Shown: one piece after another, positions 25,800 through 34,701 of the stretch
Position numbering within the stretch: position 1 is the first letter of the stretch
Layout of the letters: every line of letters starts with the position of its first letter
Assembly (NCBI GenBank): GCA_013285645.1
Contig: JABDHJ010000024.1
Span: forward strand, 1,459 to 40,252
Length of the DNA stretch: 38,794 bases
From: Verrucomicrobiota bacterium
GTDB lineage: Bacteria > Verrucomicrobiota > Verrucomicrobiia > Methylacidiphilales > UBA1321
Direction of reading: 5' to 3'
Program-made: the position numbers and the translations under genes
Notes under the pieces: model-generated
Seen by the model: the letters and a program-made list of their open reading frames with translations, nothing else
Databases searched by the model: none
Told to the model about the DNA's origin: nothing

Positions 25800-26600
25800 A
25801 TGAAACTTATTTTCCTCGGCGACGTCGTTGGTGAACCAGGCCGCGATACCATCCGCGCCGCCATTCCGCTTTTGCGCGAGAAGTACAAGCCCGACTTCTT
25901 CGTCGTCAACGGCGAGAACGCGGCAGGCGGCAACGGCATCACGCCCCGCCTCGCCGTCGATCTCATGCGCGCAGGCGCCGACGTCATCACTCTCGGCGAC
26001 CATGCCTGGGACCAGCGCGAAATCGTCCCTTACTTCGCCACCGAGCCGCGCCTGATCCGTCCCCTGAATTTTCCCGCGGGCACGCCCGGCTACGGCTCCG
26101 TCATCGTCGAGGGCAACGGCTTCAAGCTCGGCGTCATCAACATGCTGGGCCGCACTTTCATGGGCCCGCAGGTCGACAATCCCTTCCTTCTGATCGAAGC
26201 CGAAATCGAAAAGCTGAAACGCGAAACGCCCTGCATCATGGTCGATTTCCATTGCGAGGCCACCTCCGAGAAAATCGCCTTCGGTCGTGCGCTGGATGGC
26301 CTCGCCACGCTGGTCGTCGGCACCCACACTCACGTCCAAACCGCCGACGACCAAATCCTCCCCAACGGCACCGCCTACCTGACCGACGTCGGTTTTTCCG
26401 GTCCGCACGAATCGGTCATCGGCCGCGATATCGCCAGCGTGCTCCAAAAATATCGCACCCTCCTGCCGAACAAATTCTACATCGCCCGCGAAGGCCTCCA
26501 AGCCGACGGCATCTTCGTCGAAGCCGACCCTGCCACCGGCCGCGCCCTCCGCATCGAACGCATCCAGCAAAAAATCACTTTGGAACAACTTGATAAATAA
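25800..26600 (+). CDS. ymdB: YmdB-type metallophosphoesterase
   Basis: The 266-residue protein belongs to the TIGR00282 family. YmdB from Bacillus cleaves 2',3'-cyclic nucleotides and influences biofilm and motility decisions. Metal ligands are visible in FLGDVVGEPGR, VNGENAAGG, LGDHAWDQ (usually GNHTWD, so N to D here), VDFHCEATSEK and GTHTHVQTAD. The enzyme is cytosolic. It follows the ABC permease gene but is separated from it by the large inverted repeat. Confidence 0.9.
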   Translation: MKLIFLGDVVGEPGRDTIRAAIPLLREKYKPDFFVVNGENAAGGNGITPRLAVDLMRAGADVITLGDHAWDQREIVPYFATEPRLIRPLNFPAGTPGYGSVIVEGNGFKLGVINMLGRTFMGPQVDNPFLLIEAEIEKLKRETPCIMVDFHCEATSEKIAFGRALDGLATLVVGTHTHVQTADDQILPNGTAYLTDVGFSGPHESVIGRDIASVLQKYRTLLPNKFYIAREGLQADGIFVEADPATGRALRIERIQQKITLEQLDK

Positions 26601-26632
26601 CAGTCCGTCATTCTGAGCTTGTCGAGCAATGG

Positions 26633-26676
26633 TCAAGACTTCCAACAATAGTTACTTACGCGAGTAACGGTCTTGA
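26633..26676. other. Two-tier stem-loop at the presumed left border
   Basis: TCAAGAC (26633-26639) pairs with GTCTTGA (26670-26676), and inside it GTTACT (26651-26656) pairs with AGTAAC (26663-26668). The neighbouring 26610-26630 and 26675-26690 resemble the TTCGACAAGCTCA-type repeat seen at 2187 and 13790. It may be an ordinary repeat, or part of the attachment region. Confidence 0.4.
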
Positions 26677-26707
26677 GCATAGCGAATCGCATAACAAATA
26701 CGTTTGG

Positions 26708-26735
26708 TTGACAAGCCGCCATACAGTATATGGCG
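26708..26735 (+). promoter_or_regulatory. Promoter-like site and palindrome over the integrase start
   Basis: TTGACA (26708-26713) is a consensus -35. CGCCATA (26717-26723) and TATGGCG (26729-26735) form a perfect 7-bp inverted repeat that includes the integrase ATG at 26730. The -10 would overlap the start codon, so either the message is leaderless from a slightly displaced site or the palindrome is an operator or integrase-binding site. Confidence 0.4.
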
Positions 26736-27902
26736 ACAGAAATCTCAAATGGTAAGCAGACAGTCAAACTTTATCAGTCGGTCAATCGCGGTAAGGCGAT
26801 GTATCAGCTCGCCTATTATGCCGGAGGCAGACGGGTCCAGAAGAACTTTGCGGACAAAGCGGAAGCCAAACGGGTAGCCCGTGCCGTCCTCGGCGGACTT
26901 GCGAAAGATGCGGTCGCGGTTGACGCCCTTGCAACACCTGAATTGGAAAGCCTCGTCGCAGCGCGGAAGGTTCTCGCGCCTGACTACGCGCTGCATGTGG
27001 CGGTCGAGGAACACGCGCAAGCGTTGGCGAAACTCGGTAAAGCGACCCTGCGGGAAGCGGTTGAGTTTTTCCTGCGACATAACCGTGCAGATGTACCCCG
27101 GTTGCCGCTGAGCGAAATTTCGGAGCAATTCGCCCGGTCGCGGGAACAGTCGGGCCTCTCGCCCCATTACGTCTTCCTGTGCCGGAAGTTTACTCGCAAG
27201 TTGGCCGAAACCTTCCCCGGTCTGTGCCTGAGCGATTTGACGACAGCGGCACTCGATAAATGGCTCGGTGACCTCAAGCTCGGGGCGACGACCAAGAACG
27301 ACATGCGGCGGGTGTTGGGCACTTGTGGCAATTGGGCGGAAAAACATGGTCATCTCCTCAAGGGCTCCAGTCCTTTTCCCGGCATGGTGCGGTACAAGGA
27401 AAACAAAGCTCCCGTCTCGATCTTCACGCCGGAAAACATCGCCAGCTTGCTCAAGAAGGCCGATGCGACCTTGCGGCCTTATCTGGCTCTCGGTGCCTTC
27501 GCCGGCCTGCGGACGGCGGAATTGCAGCGGCTGGACTGGAGCGAGATTGATCTGGACCGGGGCTTTATTACGGTGGCGGCAAGCAAGGCGAAGACGCGCC
27601 GCCGTCGTCTGGTGCCGATTTCGGAGAACCTGAAATTGTGGCTCACTCCGATTCGGCAAGCCTCGGGACCAATTTGCGTGCATGTATGTGCTCAACACGC
27701 CGCTAAAACCAAATGCGAGGGATTTGCCTGGGCCAAGAATGGCCTGCGTCATTCGTTCATCTCGTACCGGTTGGCCATCCTGCACGATACGGCGCGGGTA
27801 GCTCTGGAAGCGGGTAATTCACCGCAAGTGATTTTTTCCCATTACCGGGAGCTGGTCATGCCCGAAGCGGCGGAGGCGTGGTTTGCCGTTAAGCCTCAAT
27901 AG
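26730..27902 (+). CDS. Tyrosine recombinase (phage-type integrase)
   Basis: The 390-residue protein has an N-terminal arm-type DNA-binding region (RVQKNFADKAEAKRVARAV), a core-binding SAM-like domain (about 130-235) and a C-terminal catalytic domain. R261 lies in GAFAGLRTAEL, and a Lys is likely in the KAKTRRRRLVP hairpin. Then NGLRHSF supplies R340, and GNSPQVIFSHYREL supplies the nucleophile Y372. Where most family members have His (HxLRH and GHS), this one has N337 and N363. It stands at the left end of the element, pointing inward. Integration target unknown. Confidence 0.9.
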   Translation: MATEISNGKQTVKLYQSVNRGKAMYQLAYYAGGRRVQKNFADKAEAKRVARAVLGGLAKDAVAVDALATPELESLVAARKVLAPDYALHVAVEEHAQALAKLGKATLREAVEFFLRHNRADVPRLPLSEISEQFARSREQSGLSPHYVFLCRKFTRKLAETFPGLCLSDLTTAALDKWLGDLKLGATTKNDMRRVLGTCGNWAEKHGHLLKGSSPFPGMVRYKENKAPVSIFTPENIASLLKKADATLRPYLALGAFAGLRTAELQRLDWSEIDLDRGFITVAASKAKTRRRRLVPISENLKLWLTPIRQASGPICVHVCAQHAAKTKCEGFAWAKNGLRHSFISYRLAILHDTARVALEAGNSPQVIFSHYRELVMPEAAEAWFAVKPQ

Positions 27903-27908
27903 GCTTAA

Positions 27909-27985
27909 CGGCCGCTTTGCGGCCAGCATAGATTACGCTTAAAGGATCAAAGCTATTGACAACCATGCTACGGTTGTGCTATGGA
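27909..27985 (+). promoter_or_regulatory. Strong sigma-70-like promoter with internal operator
   Basis: TTGACA (27956-27961) and TATGGA (27980-27985) are 18 nt apart, with TGC just before the -10 (extended -10). The spacer and -35 contain a perfect inverted repeat, ACAACC (27959-27964) with GGTTGT (27972-27977), suggesting a repressor site. A GGCCGC-TTT-GCGGCC hairpin (27909-27923) follows the integrase stop. The predicted transcript would have a leader of about 190 nt, containing a CGGTAA/TTACCG stem (28000-28020). Small open frames in 27981-28169 do not look like genes. Confidence 0.6.
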
Positions 27986-28181
27986 GATGATCCCGTATTC
28001 GGTAATATTTCTCGTTACCGTACCCACCGTTGTCGTAGCGCGGGCATTTCGTTATTGGTTCTCTCGCTCTTATTCGCACTGCATTCTCCTGGTCAGGTAT
28101 TCGGCAACAGTTCACGCTAATCTGATCCAGAATAAATTGGCCGTTGGCATTCCGTTAAGAGCCCTATAACGCTCCCGCCAA

Positions 28182-31100
28182 ATGAACAATTCATGTGATC
28201 TTCCTCTCCATGCTAAAGCCAAGGAGGCTTTTTCATCGGGTCTATTTTCTGGGTTGAGCAGCTTTGAAGAACTCGAAAAGCGTATTGCTGCATTAGATGG
28301 AGATAAGAAAAAGGGGGATAGTTTTGAGGTTTTCAGCGAGGCATATTTAGCGACGCAACGGAAACATGATTCTAAAAAGGTGTGGCCATTAAATGCCACG
28401 CCACTTGAAGTTCTCAAACGGTTAGGATTGTCCGGACAAGATTATGGGATCGATGGCGTATTTCAGACGGTACTTAACCGCTACAATGCTTATCAGGTTA
28501 AATTTCGCACCGGTAGACCGGCGCTTACATGGCGCGAACTATCAACATTCATGGGCTTGGCCGATAGCCCGCATATTCAGAGCCGCATTCTTGTTACTAA
28601 CTGTGATGATTTGCCTCCTGTTCTTAATGAGCGGCAGGGATTTTTCTGTATACGAGGCTCGGATCTTGATCGAATGGAACCCCGCGACTTCCAGGCGATC
28701 GAGGCTTGGTTAGCGCACTGTGCTTTCGAAGCTCCTAAGAAGGAGCCTCAACCCCACCAGATAGAAGCCTTAAATGCGTTGCTTCCAACTCTGAAAACAC
28801 ATGACCGTGTAACGGCGATCATGGCTTGTGGAACAGGAAAGACACTTGTTGCACTTTGGACTGCTGAGCGATTACGAGCCTCTACAATTCTGATTCTTCT
28901 GCCCTCCTTAGCGTTGCTTCGACAAACTCTCCATGAATGGTTACGTGAGACTCGGCTTCTGAATCTTGCTTATCTTTGCGTTTGTTCCGATCAGACCGTG
29001 AAAGACGGAATCGATGCACCGATAACGCTTCAGTCAGAACTTGATTTCGAGGTTTCTACAAATCCACAAAATGTGCGGAAATTCCTCGATCTTGAATTTA
29101 ACGGAACGAAGGTCGTGTTTTCCACTTATCAATCCGCTGCCGTTGTCCGCGAGGCCATGAAGCCAGAAGAAGTGTTTAACCTTGGGATTTTCGATGAAGC
29201 ACACAAAACAGCAGGGCGCGAGGGAAGAAACTACGGGCTAGCATTGGAAGATTCGAATCTTCGCATCCAAAAGCGTCTTTTTATCACTGCCACCCCGCGT
29301 CATTACAACCCTCATCAGCGTACTCTGGAGATAGAGCAGAGAGCTGTATTTTCAATGGACAATGAAGAGATTTACGGTCCACAGGCATACCGTCTCACTT
29401 TCAACCAGGCTGCTGCTCGCGGCATTATCTGCAAATACAAAGTCATTATCTCTGTCATCACATCTGAAATAGTGACTAACGACCTTCTAAGTCGAGGTGA
29501 GGTAATGGTGAATGATGATGCAGTTTTTGCTCGGCAAGTTGCCAATCAAATAGCCCTCCGCGATGCCATTATAAAATATGGAGCCAAAAAGATTTTCACT
29601 TTCCATAAGACTGTAAAATCTGCTGCATCGTTCGTCGCCGTTGGGGCTGAAGGCCTCCAAACCCATTTGCCCGACTTTAAGTGCTATCACGTCAGCGGTG
29701 AAATGGCTACGGCAAGACGTGAGCGTTCTATGCGTGCGTTTCGTGAAGCTCCGAATGCTGTTATGTCGAATGCGCGGTGCCTAACCGAAGGCGTAGACGT
29801 CCCGGCGGTGGACATGGTCGCTTTTCTCTCACCTAGACGAAGCCAAGTGGACATTGTGCAGGCAACAGGACGAGCAATGCGCCAATCGCCGAGCACTGGA
29901 AAAACGGTGGGATACCTGCTGATGCCCATCTATGTAGAGACAACTGCCGGCGAGAGCATTGAAGAGGCTGTGGCGAGAGCTGATTTCGGTGAGATATGGG
30001 ACGTGCTGCTATCACTTCAAGACCAAGACGAGGTCTTAGCGGACTTAATTCGCAACGTGGGTGAGCAAAAAGGTCGAGGCAAAGGGTTGGACGACAGTGG
30101 CTTTGCCGACCTCATTGATTTCGGCGGCCCTTGTCTGTCCATTGAGACCCTCCGGGCAGCCGTTAGCACCAGGTGTTTGGAAGGTCTATATGCTTCTTGG
30201 GACTCATGGCTTGGGCGACTCAAGTCATTCAAGGAGCGCTTCGGTCATTGCAACGTCGAAACCGGTTGGGAGGAAGACCCGGCTTTAGCCTCATGGGTGA
30301 GTGCACAGCGAAATTGGCGGGCCAAGGGGACCTTGAGTGAGAACCGATGCCGAAGCTTGGATGAGATAGGATTTGTTTGGGACTGGCAAAAAGTTCGGGC
30401 GGAGGACAATTGGAAACAGATGTTCAAAGAATTAGAAATATATAACGAAAAACACGGCAATCCGCATGTTCCGAGAACATACAAAAACCACAAATTGGCA
30501 CAATGGGTTTGGATTCAAAGAGGAAGAACAAAAGGCAAGAACAAGGATGGACCTCTCACAAATCAACAAATAGAACTTCTCAACAAACTGAAGTTCCGTT
30601 GGAACGCCCATGAAGACAAATGGCAAGAGGCTTGCAATAAACTCAAACAGCTTTTAACCGAGCCGCACCAATATCAGTTTAGCATCAAAGAACGTAATGA
30701 TACTGATCTTGCAAAGTGGGTTGAAAATCAACGCAACCTGTCCGCTAAAGGCGAACTCAGCCCAGACCGAAAAGCCCGCCTAGACTCGATAGGCTTCGAT
30801 TGGGTCGGTGGCCCGGGATTAACCGAACTGAAATGGGCTGAGATGTATCAACGCCTCAGTCAGTATCGCATTGAGCACGGTGATGCAAATGTACCATACC
30901 ATTGGAAAGAAAATGCGAGGCTCGCCAACTGGGTCAGCGCTCAGCGCGAAGGCCGGCGAAAGGGCATTTTATCAGAAGAGCGTATTCGCTTGTTAGACAA
31001 ACTAGGCTTCGCGTGGAAAAGCCGAGAGGTGGGAACGTGGGAAGACCGTCTCGCAGAAGTGGCCGCTTTTAAAGCTATGCACGGTCATTGCGACATCCCC

Positions 31101-31448
31101 GTCTCCTATCCGAATGACCCAAAACTGGGTCGATTCGTGAATAGTATGCGTACGAAGAAGAACAGAGGCACCCTTTCTGCGGACCGTGTCGAAAAGCTAG
31201 ACGCCGTCGGTTTTCATTGGGGCCGTCAAAGTTCAGAAGAGACGGATGGAATCAACTTAGAATGGAGAAGGCGTTTTAACGAACTAATCGCTTATAAACA
31301 AGCACACGGAGATTGTGATGTTCCCGCCAAATGGCAGGAGAACCGCCCTCTTGCGAACTGGATTAGCAATCAGCGCCAACAGGAAAAAAGAGGAAGCCTG
31401 CATCCCGCACGTCGCCAGTTGCTCACCGATAACGGATTCATTTGGTAG
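28182..31448 (+). CDS. PD-(D/E)XK nuclease-like DEAH helicase with six HA repeats
   Basis: The 1088-residue protein starts with a restriction-endonuclease-like domain: GIDGVF then YQVKFR (about residues 87-107) fits a D..(E/Q)xK site. A superfamily 2 helicase follows, with MACGTGKT (about 216), DEAHK (about 337), ITATPRHY (about 368) and QATGRAMRQ (about 560). From about 673 to the end are six helicase-associated (HA) domains of about 70 residues, each with W at the start, a HG(D/H/N)..VP-like core, L(A/G)xWVxxQR, and L..(I/L)GF.W at the end. HA repeats are DNA-binding modules found in mobile elements. Transcription probably starts at the promoter before it. A restriction or defence role is inferred. 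Confidence 0.85.
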   Translation: MNNSCDLPLHAKAKEAFSSGLFSGLSSFEELEKRIAALDGDKKKGDSFEVFSEAYLATQRKHDSKKVWPLNATPLEVLKRLGLSGQDYGIDGVFQTVLNRYNAYQVKFRTGRPALTWRELSTFMGLADSPHIQSRILVTNCDDLPPVLNERQGFFCIRGSDLDRMEPRDFQAIEAWLAHCAFEAPKKEPQPHQIEALNALLPTLKTHDRVTAIMACGTGKTLVALWTAERLRASTILILLPSLALLRQTLHEWLRETRLLNLAYLCVCSDQTVKDGIDAPITLQSELDFEVSTNPQNVRKFLDLEFNGTKVVFSTYQSAAVVREAMKPEEVFNLGIFDEAHKTAGREGRNYGLALEDSNLRIQKRLFITATPRHYNPHQRTLEIEQRAVFSMDNEEIYGPQAYRLTFNQAAARGIICKYKVIISVITSEIVTNDLLSRGEVMVNDDAVFARQVANQIALRDAIIKYGAKKIFTFHKTVKSAASFVAVGAEGLQTHLPDFKCYHVSGEMATARRERSMRAFREAPNAVMSNARCLTEGVDVPAVDMVAFLSPRRSQVDIVQATGRAMRQSPSTGKTVGYLLMPIYVETTAGESIEEAVARADFGEIWDVLLSLQDQDEVLADLIRNVGEQKGRGKGLDDSGFADLIDFGGPCLSIETLRAAVSTRCLEGLYASWDSWLGRLKSFKERFGHCNVETGWEEDPALASWVSAQRNWRAKGTLSENRCRSLDEIGFVWDWQKVRAEDNWKQMFKELEIYNEKHGNPHVPRTYKNHKLAQWVWIQRGRTKGKNKDGPLTNQQIELLNKLKFRWNAHEDKWQEACNKLKQLLTEPHQYQFSIKERNDTDLAKWVENQRNLSAKGELSPDRKARLDSIGFDWVGGPGLTELKWAEMYQRLSQYRIEHGDANVPYHWKENARLANWVSAQREGRRKGILSEERIRLLDKLGFAWKSREVGTWEDRLAEVAAFKAMHGHCDIPVSYPNDPKLGRFVNSMRTKKNRGTLSADRVEKLDAVGFHWGRQSSEETDGINLEWRRRFNELIAYKQAHGDCDVPAKWQENRPLANWISNQRQQEKRGSLHPARRQLLTDNGFIW

Positions 31449-31486
31449 TTAATCGGTTCGAAAAATAACTTAGCACACTTTATTCC

Positions 31487-32737
31487 ATGACTAATACGTA
31501 TCACCTCTGGTTGGAAGATGCAGCGAAAGGACCGTTTACAGTAGGACAACTTCGGGCTATGTGGAACAGTGGCCAATTGACGGGGGAAAACTTATTCTCG
31601 ACCGATTCGGGATTGAATTGGCAGCCGCTGACGGACTTGTTAGACCAACTTGAGCCTGCTCCAACTTCGGCGTTCGACGCTCAACCGACCGAGGCAACCA
31701 TCAGTCAACCTAAATTTCACAACGCAGCTCCTTCTCCTGGTCAGAAAGTCTTTATTAACAAATACAAGTTGTGTTTTGTGGCGTTATTCGTCCTGCTTTT
31801 GACAGGAGTCGGATGCTACGTCATCTACTGTTTTAATACCACTAATCTACCACCCATTGTCGTTCAGCCGGTCAAGGACGACTTGCCGAGCAATGTCACT
31901 ATGAGTGGAAGTATATTTATAGTTACTAGAGGAGGTCAAAATCTCAAGTTAGGCTTGGTGTCCGTAAGTTTATGCAATAGCGAAGATGCAAGTAAGTATA
32001 TATCTAGTTTTCATGATGTACTTAAAAAACAGGTTTCCGATTTGAAGGATAGTTATGAGAAACTAAAACCTGACTGTGACGCAGCAGTGGATGCATATGA
32101 AAAAGTTCTCCCGGACTACAACGCCGCCTATTCTTCGCTTAACAAGGAAATGGATGCGATTAGTGTTTCCCGAGATCAGCCGATCGTGGAGTTCAATAGT
32201 CAGAGGACCGCAAAGGACGCTCAGACCCTCTTAAATCTGGATGCAGCCTGTGCAAAACTTGGTGCGCTCATTAAGCCCCTCTATGAAGATGCACGGACGA
32301 AAACAGAAGCCTTGGACGATATACGCCAAAAACAACACACACTTGTCTTCGATCATGATCACATTCTGAATGCCTTCATTGCAGGGTTCCCGGCGCAAGT
32401 TTCAACAAAAACAGATGCAGATGGTAAGTTTGCCTTGGTTGCCCCACGGGGACACGCCTATATGCTCGTCGCCAGTGCCACCCGCGACGTAGGAGATGAG
32501 ACGGAGAATTACTTCTGGAGTCAACTTATCCCAGCGGACTCTGGCGACAACCAAATAGTCACCTTAAGCAATGATAATTTGCAAAAAGAACTGCCTGATG
32601 GAGCTACTGATTTTTCAGGTCTTCTGGTGCCAGAGGTCAGGGATGTACGCGCAAACGATTTTATCGTCGCCACGACCGCATATCAATTCTTTGACGAAAA
32701 TGGAAACGCAGCGCAGGTCCCTCTAACGCCGCAATAA
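31487..32737 (+). CDS. GYF_2-domain membrane protein with coiled coil
   Basis: The 416-residue protein has an N-terminal GYF_2 domain: YHLWLEDAAKGPFTVGQLRAM, GQLTGENLFS and LNWQPLTDLL (about residues 5-60). One membrane helix, LCFVALFVLLLTGVGCYVIYCF, lies at about 95-117. A long charged helical region (about 170-290) with repeated DxxYEKxxPDxxA segments follows, then a beta-sandwich-like part with DADGKFALVAPRGHAYMLVASATR, the pattern of carboxypeptidase-regulatory-like domains. GYF_2 domains bind proline-rich peptides. No enzymatic residue is evident, so a scaffold or sensor role is likely. It lies 38 nt after the nuclease-helicase gene. Confidence 0.75.
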   Translation: MTNTYHLWLEDAAKGPFTVGQLRAMWNSGQLTGENLFSTDSGLNWQPLTDLLDQLEPAPTSAFDAQPTEATISQPKFHNAAPSPGQKVFINKYKLCFVALFVLLLTGVGCYVIYCFNTTNLPPIVVQPVKDDLPSNVTMSGSIFIVTRGGQNLKLGLVSVSLCNSEDASKYISSFHDVLKKQVSDLKDSYEKLKPDCDAAVDAYEKVLPDYNAAYSSLNKEMDAISVSRDQPIVEFNSQRTAKDAQTLLNLDAACAKLGALIKPLYEDARTKTEALDDIRQKQHTLVFDHDHILNAFIAGFPAQVSTKTDADGKFALVAPRGHAYMLVASATRDVGDETENYFWSQLIPADSGDNQIVTLSNDNLQKELPDGATDFSGLLVPEVRDVRANDFIVATTAYQFFDENGNAAQVPLTPQ

Positions 32738-32763
32738 ACTTCAATATAACAATAAGGAAACTT

Positions 32764-33024
32764 ATGGATGATGTTAAAATAACGGAAATTGCTGAGCGAA
32801 TGGCGCGAGTGTTATCGAACGTGCATCAAACGGCGATCTCTTGGCCAGTTGACGACGTAAGTGACTTGTCGAGAATCTTGGAGGCTTTAGCAAAAAAACT
32901 AAATCCGAAGCAAAAGTTTGCTATTTACGTGGGTATCGATAGCAACTCAAACATTGTGGTTAACCTAACAACGAAGGAGCGGCTCGGGGAGAAATGCGCA
33001 GGCTCAAGTACTTTGGCCACCTAA
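32764..33024 (+). CDS. Small cytosolic protein of unknown function
   Basis: This 86-residue protein has an AAGGAA Shine-Dalgarno 6 nt before its ATG, better than most genes here. It looks alpha-beta: an N-terminal helix (ITEIAERMARVLSNV), another at LSRILEALAKKL, and strand FAIYVGIDSNSNIVVNLTT. No family was recognised. It lies 26 nt after the GYF_2 gene and 42 nt before ftsK, so it belongs to the same transcript. Confidence 0.6.
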   Translation: MDDVKITEIAERMARVLSNVHQTAISWPVDDVSDLSRILEALAKKLNPKQKFAIYVGIDSNSNIVVNLTTKERLGEKCAGSSTLAT

Positions 33025-33066
33025 TTCACGGGGCTCTTCACACTGACATAATCCCAGCTTCCTTCC

Positions 33067-34539
33067 ATGCTTCCTGAGTACCCTTTACCCTCACTGGATT
33101 TGCTCTCCTCGCCTGGTTCCAGCGCATGCGTGGATGACGAGCAGCTATGCAAGAATCTTGAGTTGATTGTGGAAACCTTGCGTCACTTTAAGGTAGAAGC
33201 TTCTCCAGGCGAAATCACTCCCACCGCCACCGTTACCCGCTACGAGGTCTATCCAGCGCCACGCGTGCGCGTCGAAAGGATTAGTAGACTTGGTCGTGAT
33301 CTGGCGCGAGTTCTCCGTGTGGAACGAGTCGATGTGCTTGCGCCTCTCCCCGGCAAAAGCAGTGTGGGTATTGACGTTCCTAATCCCAATAAATCCCCCA
33401 TTGTTTTAAGGGAACTACTTGAAAGCAAGAACTGGCGCACCACGAACGCCATGATTCCCGTCGCGCTCGGTAAGGACTTTTACGGAAAAGCCCTCGTCGC
33501 CGATCTCACCGCCATGCCGCATTTGCTTTTAGGAGGGACCACGGGTTCTGGAAAATCAGTTTGTCTTAATTGCGTTCTGCTTAGTCTTCTTTTCAAATTC
33601 AGTCCTGATGAGCTTCGCTTAATTCTAATCGACCCGATGCGGGTTGAAATGCAGGTTTACAATGGTTTACCGCATTTGATTGCACCGGTTGTCACTGATC
33701 CCAAGAAAGTCGCATTCGCCTTCCGTTGGATCGGTAGTGAAATTGAAAGGCGGTATAGTTTGTTTGCCGAAAACGGCGTGCTCGATATTGCCAGTTTTAA
33801 TTCACGCAATCGTCGATCGGAGGATCGTGAATGGATCGAAGGCGAGCCAGTCACCCCTGACAAATTGCCTTATATCGTGATCATCGTGGATGAGTTTACG
33901 GATTTAATGCAACTGGCCCCGCAAGAGGTGGAAGTCAAGGTGGCTAGGTTGGCAACTAAGGCAAGGGCTGCCGGAGTACACCTCGTCATTTCTACGCAGA
34001 CACCACGCCGGGAAATCGTAACCAGTCTGATTAAAAATAATATTCCAGCGCGTATCGCTTTTCAGGTTCCGAGCAGTCTAGATTCCCGCGTGATACTCGA
34101 TGACAACGGCGCGGAAACTCTTTTCGGGAAGGGTGATTTCCTTTATCGCTCCGCTCGTGGTGATTCACTTGTCCGAGGTCAGGGCGCATATGTCTCGGAT
34201 GAGGAGGTTCATGCAGTTGTACGGTTCGTGCGCAGTCAGGTATCAGGCGCAAGCGCCGCTGTGCAGAATGTTTCCAAAGACGCCAACGAAATTGGTAAGG
34301 AAGACCAGGAACTCATCATCGAGTGCTGGAAGGTCATTCGTTCAGAAAAAAGGGCCAGTACTTCTAACCTTCAGCGTCGTCTTCGTCTCGGCTACAACCG
34401 CGCAGCCTACGTTATCGATTATCTAGAGAAAGCTGGCGTGCTCGGTCCAGGTGACGGAGCGAAGCCTCGTGAAATTTTGGTCAGCCTTGATAGCGAAGAG
34501 TTGTTTTTTGCAAATGTGGAAAACCACCCACCATTTTAG
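33067..34539 (+). CDS. Soluble FtsK/SpoIIIE-type DNA translocase
   Basis: The 490-residue protein has FtsK alpha (about 20-140), beta motor (about 145-395) and winged-helix gamma (about 415-475) domains. The motor has Walker A GGTTGSGKSVCLN (about 153-165), LILIDPMRVEM, Walker B IVIIVDEFTDLM (about 269-280) and the arginine region ATKARAAGVHLVISTQTP. In chromosomal FtsK the Walker-B-preceding loop reads IDPK; here it is IDPM. It lacks the N-terminal four membrane helices, so it is cytosolic or anchored by a partner. The gamma domain, with RLGYNRAAYVIDYLEKAGV, would read an oriented DNA sequence. It is the last gene of the plus-strand group. Confidence 0.88.
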   Translation: MLPEYPLPSLDLLSSPGSSACVDDEQLCKNLELIVETLRHFKVEASPGEITPTATVTRYEVYPAPRVRVERISRLGRDLARVLRVERVDVLAPLPGKSSVGIDVPNPNKSPIVLRELLESKNWRTTNAMIPVALGKDFYGKALVADLTAMPHLLLGGTTGSGKSVCLNCVLLSLLFKFSPDELRLILIDPMRVEMQVYNGLPHLIAPVVTDPKKVAFAFRWIGSEIERRYSLFAENGVLDIASFNSRNRRSEDREWIEGEPVTPDKLPYIVIIVDEFTDLMQLAPQEVEVKVARLATKARAAGVHLVISTQTPRREIVTSLIKNNIPARIAFQVPSSLDSRVILDDNGAETLFGKGDFLYRSARGDSLVRGQGAYVSDEEVHAVVRFVRSQVSGASAAVQNVSKDANEIGKEDQELIIECWKVIRSEKRASTSNLQRRLRLGYNRAAYVIDYLEKAGVLGPGDGAKPREILVSLDSEELFFANVENHPPF

Positions 34540-34598
34540 ACTTCAGAAAATGTAAATGAAACGCGGCCATATGCCGTGGTCGAGCAGAATGTAATCGG

Positions 34599-34626
34599 GT
34601 CAGCCGTGCCTCCCGGCACCGCTGAC
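34599..34626. other. Hairpin between the convergent ftsK and HTH-module genes
   Basis: GTCAGC (34599-34604) with GCTGAC (34621-34626) and GTGCC with GGCAC form an 11-bp stem interrupted by one unpaired C on each side, with a TCCC loop. It lies in the 162-bp gap 34540-34701 between convergent genes. Without a T tract on either strand it is not an obvious intrinsic terminator. The gap also has GC-rich repeats near 34640-34700. A transfer-origin hairpin is possible, given the relaxase gene. Confidence 0.4.
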
Positions 34627-34701
34627 AAGTTAGGAAGCCTGTGCGCCTGCGACCGGATCGGGCTGCGGCCCCTGCTCTCCCCGCCGCACCCGACCCCGTC
34701 G

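Noticed and set aside
27981-28169. A 62-codon frame in the leader before the nuclease-helicase gene
   Set aside because: Its ATG lies inside the predicted -10 box, there is no Shine-Dalgarno, and the product is unremarkable apart from one hydrophobic stretch.
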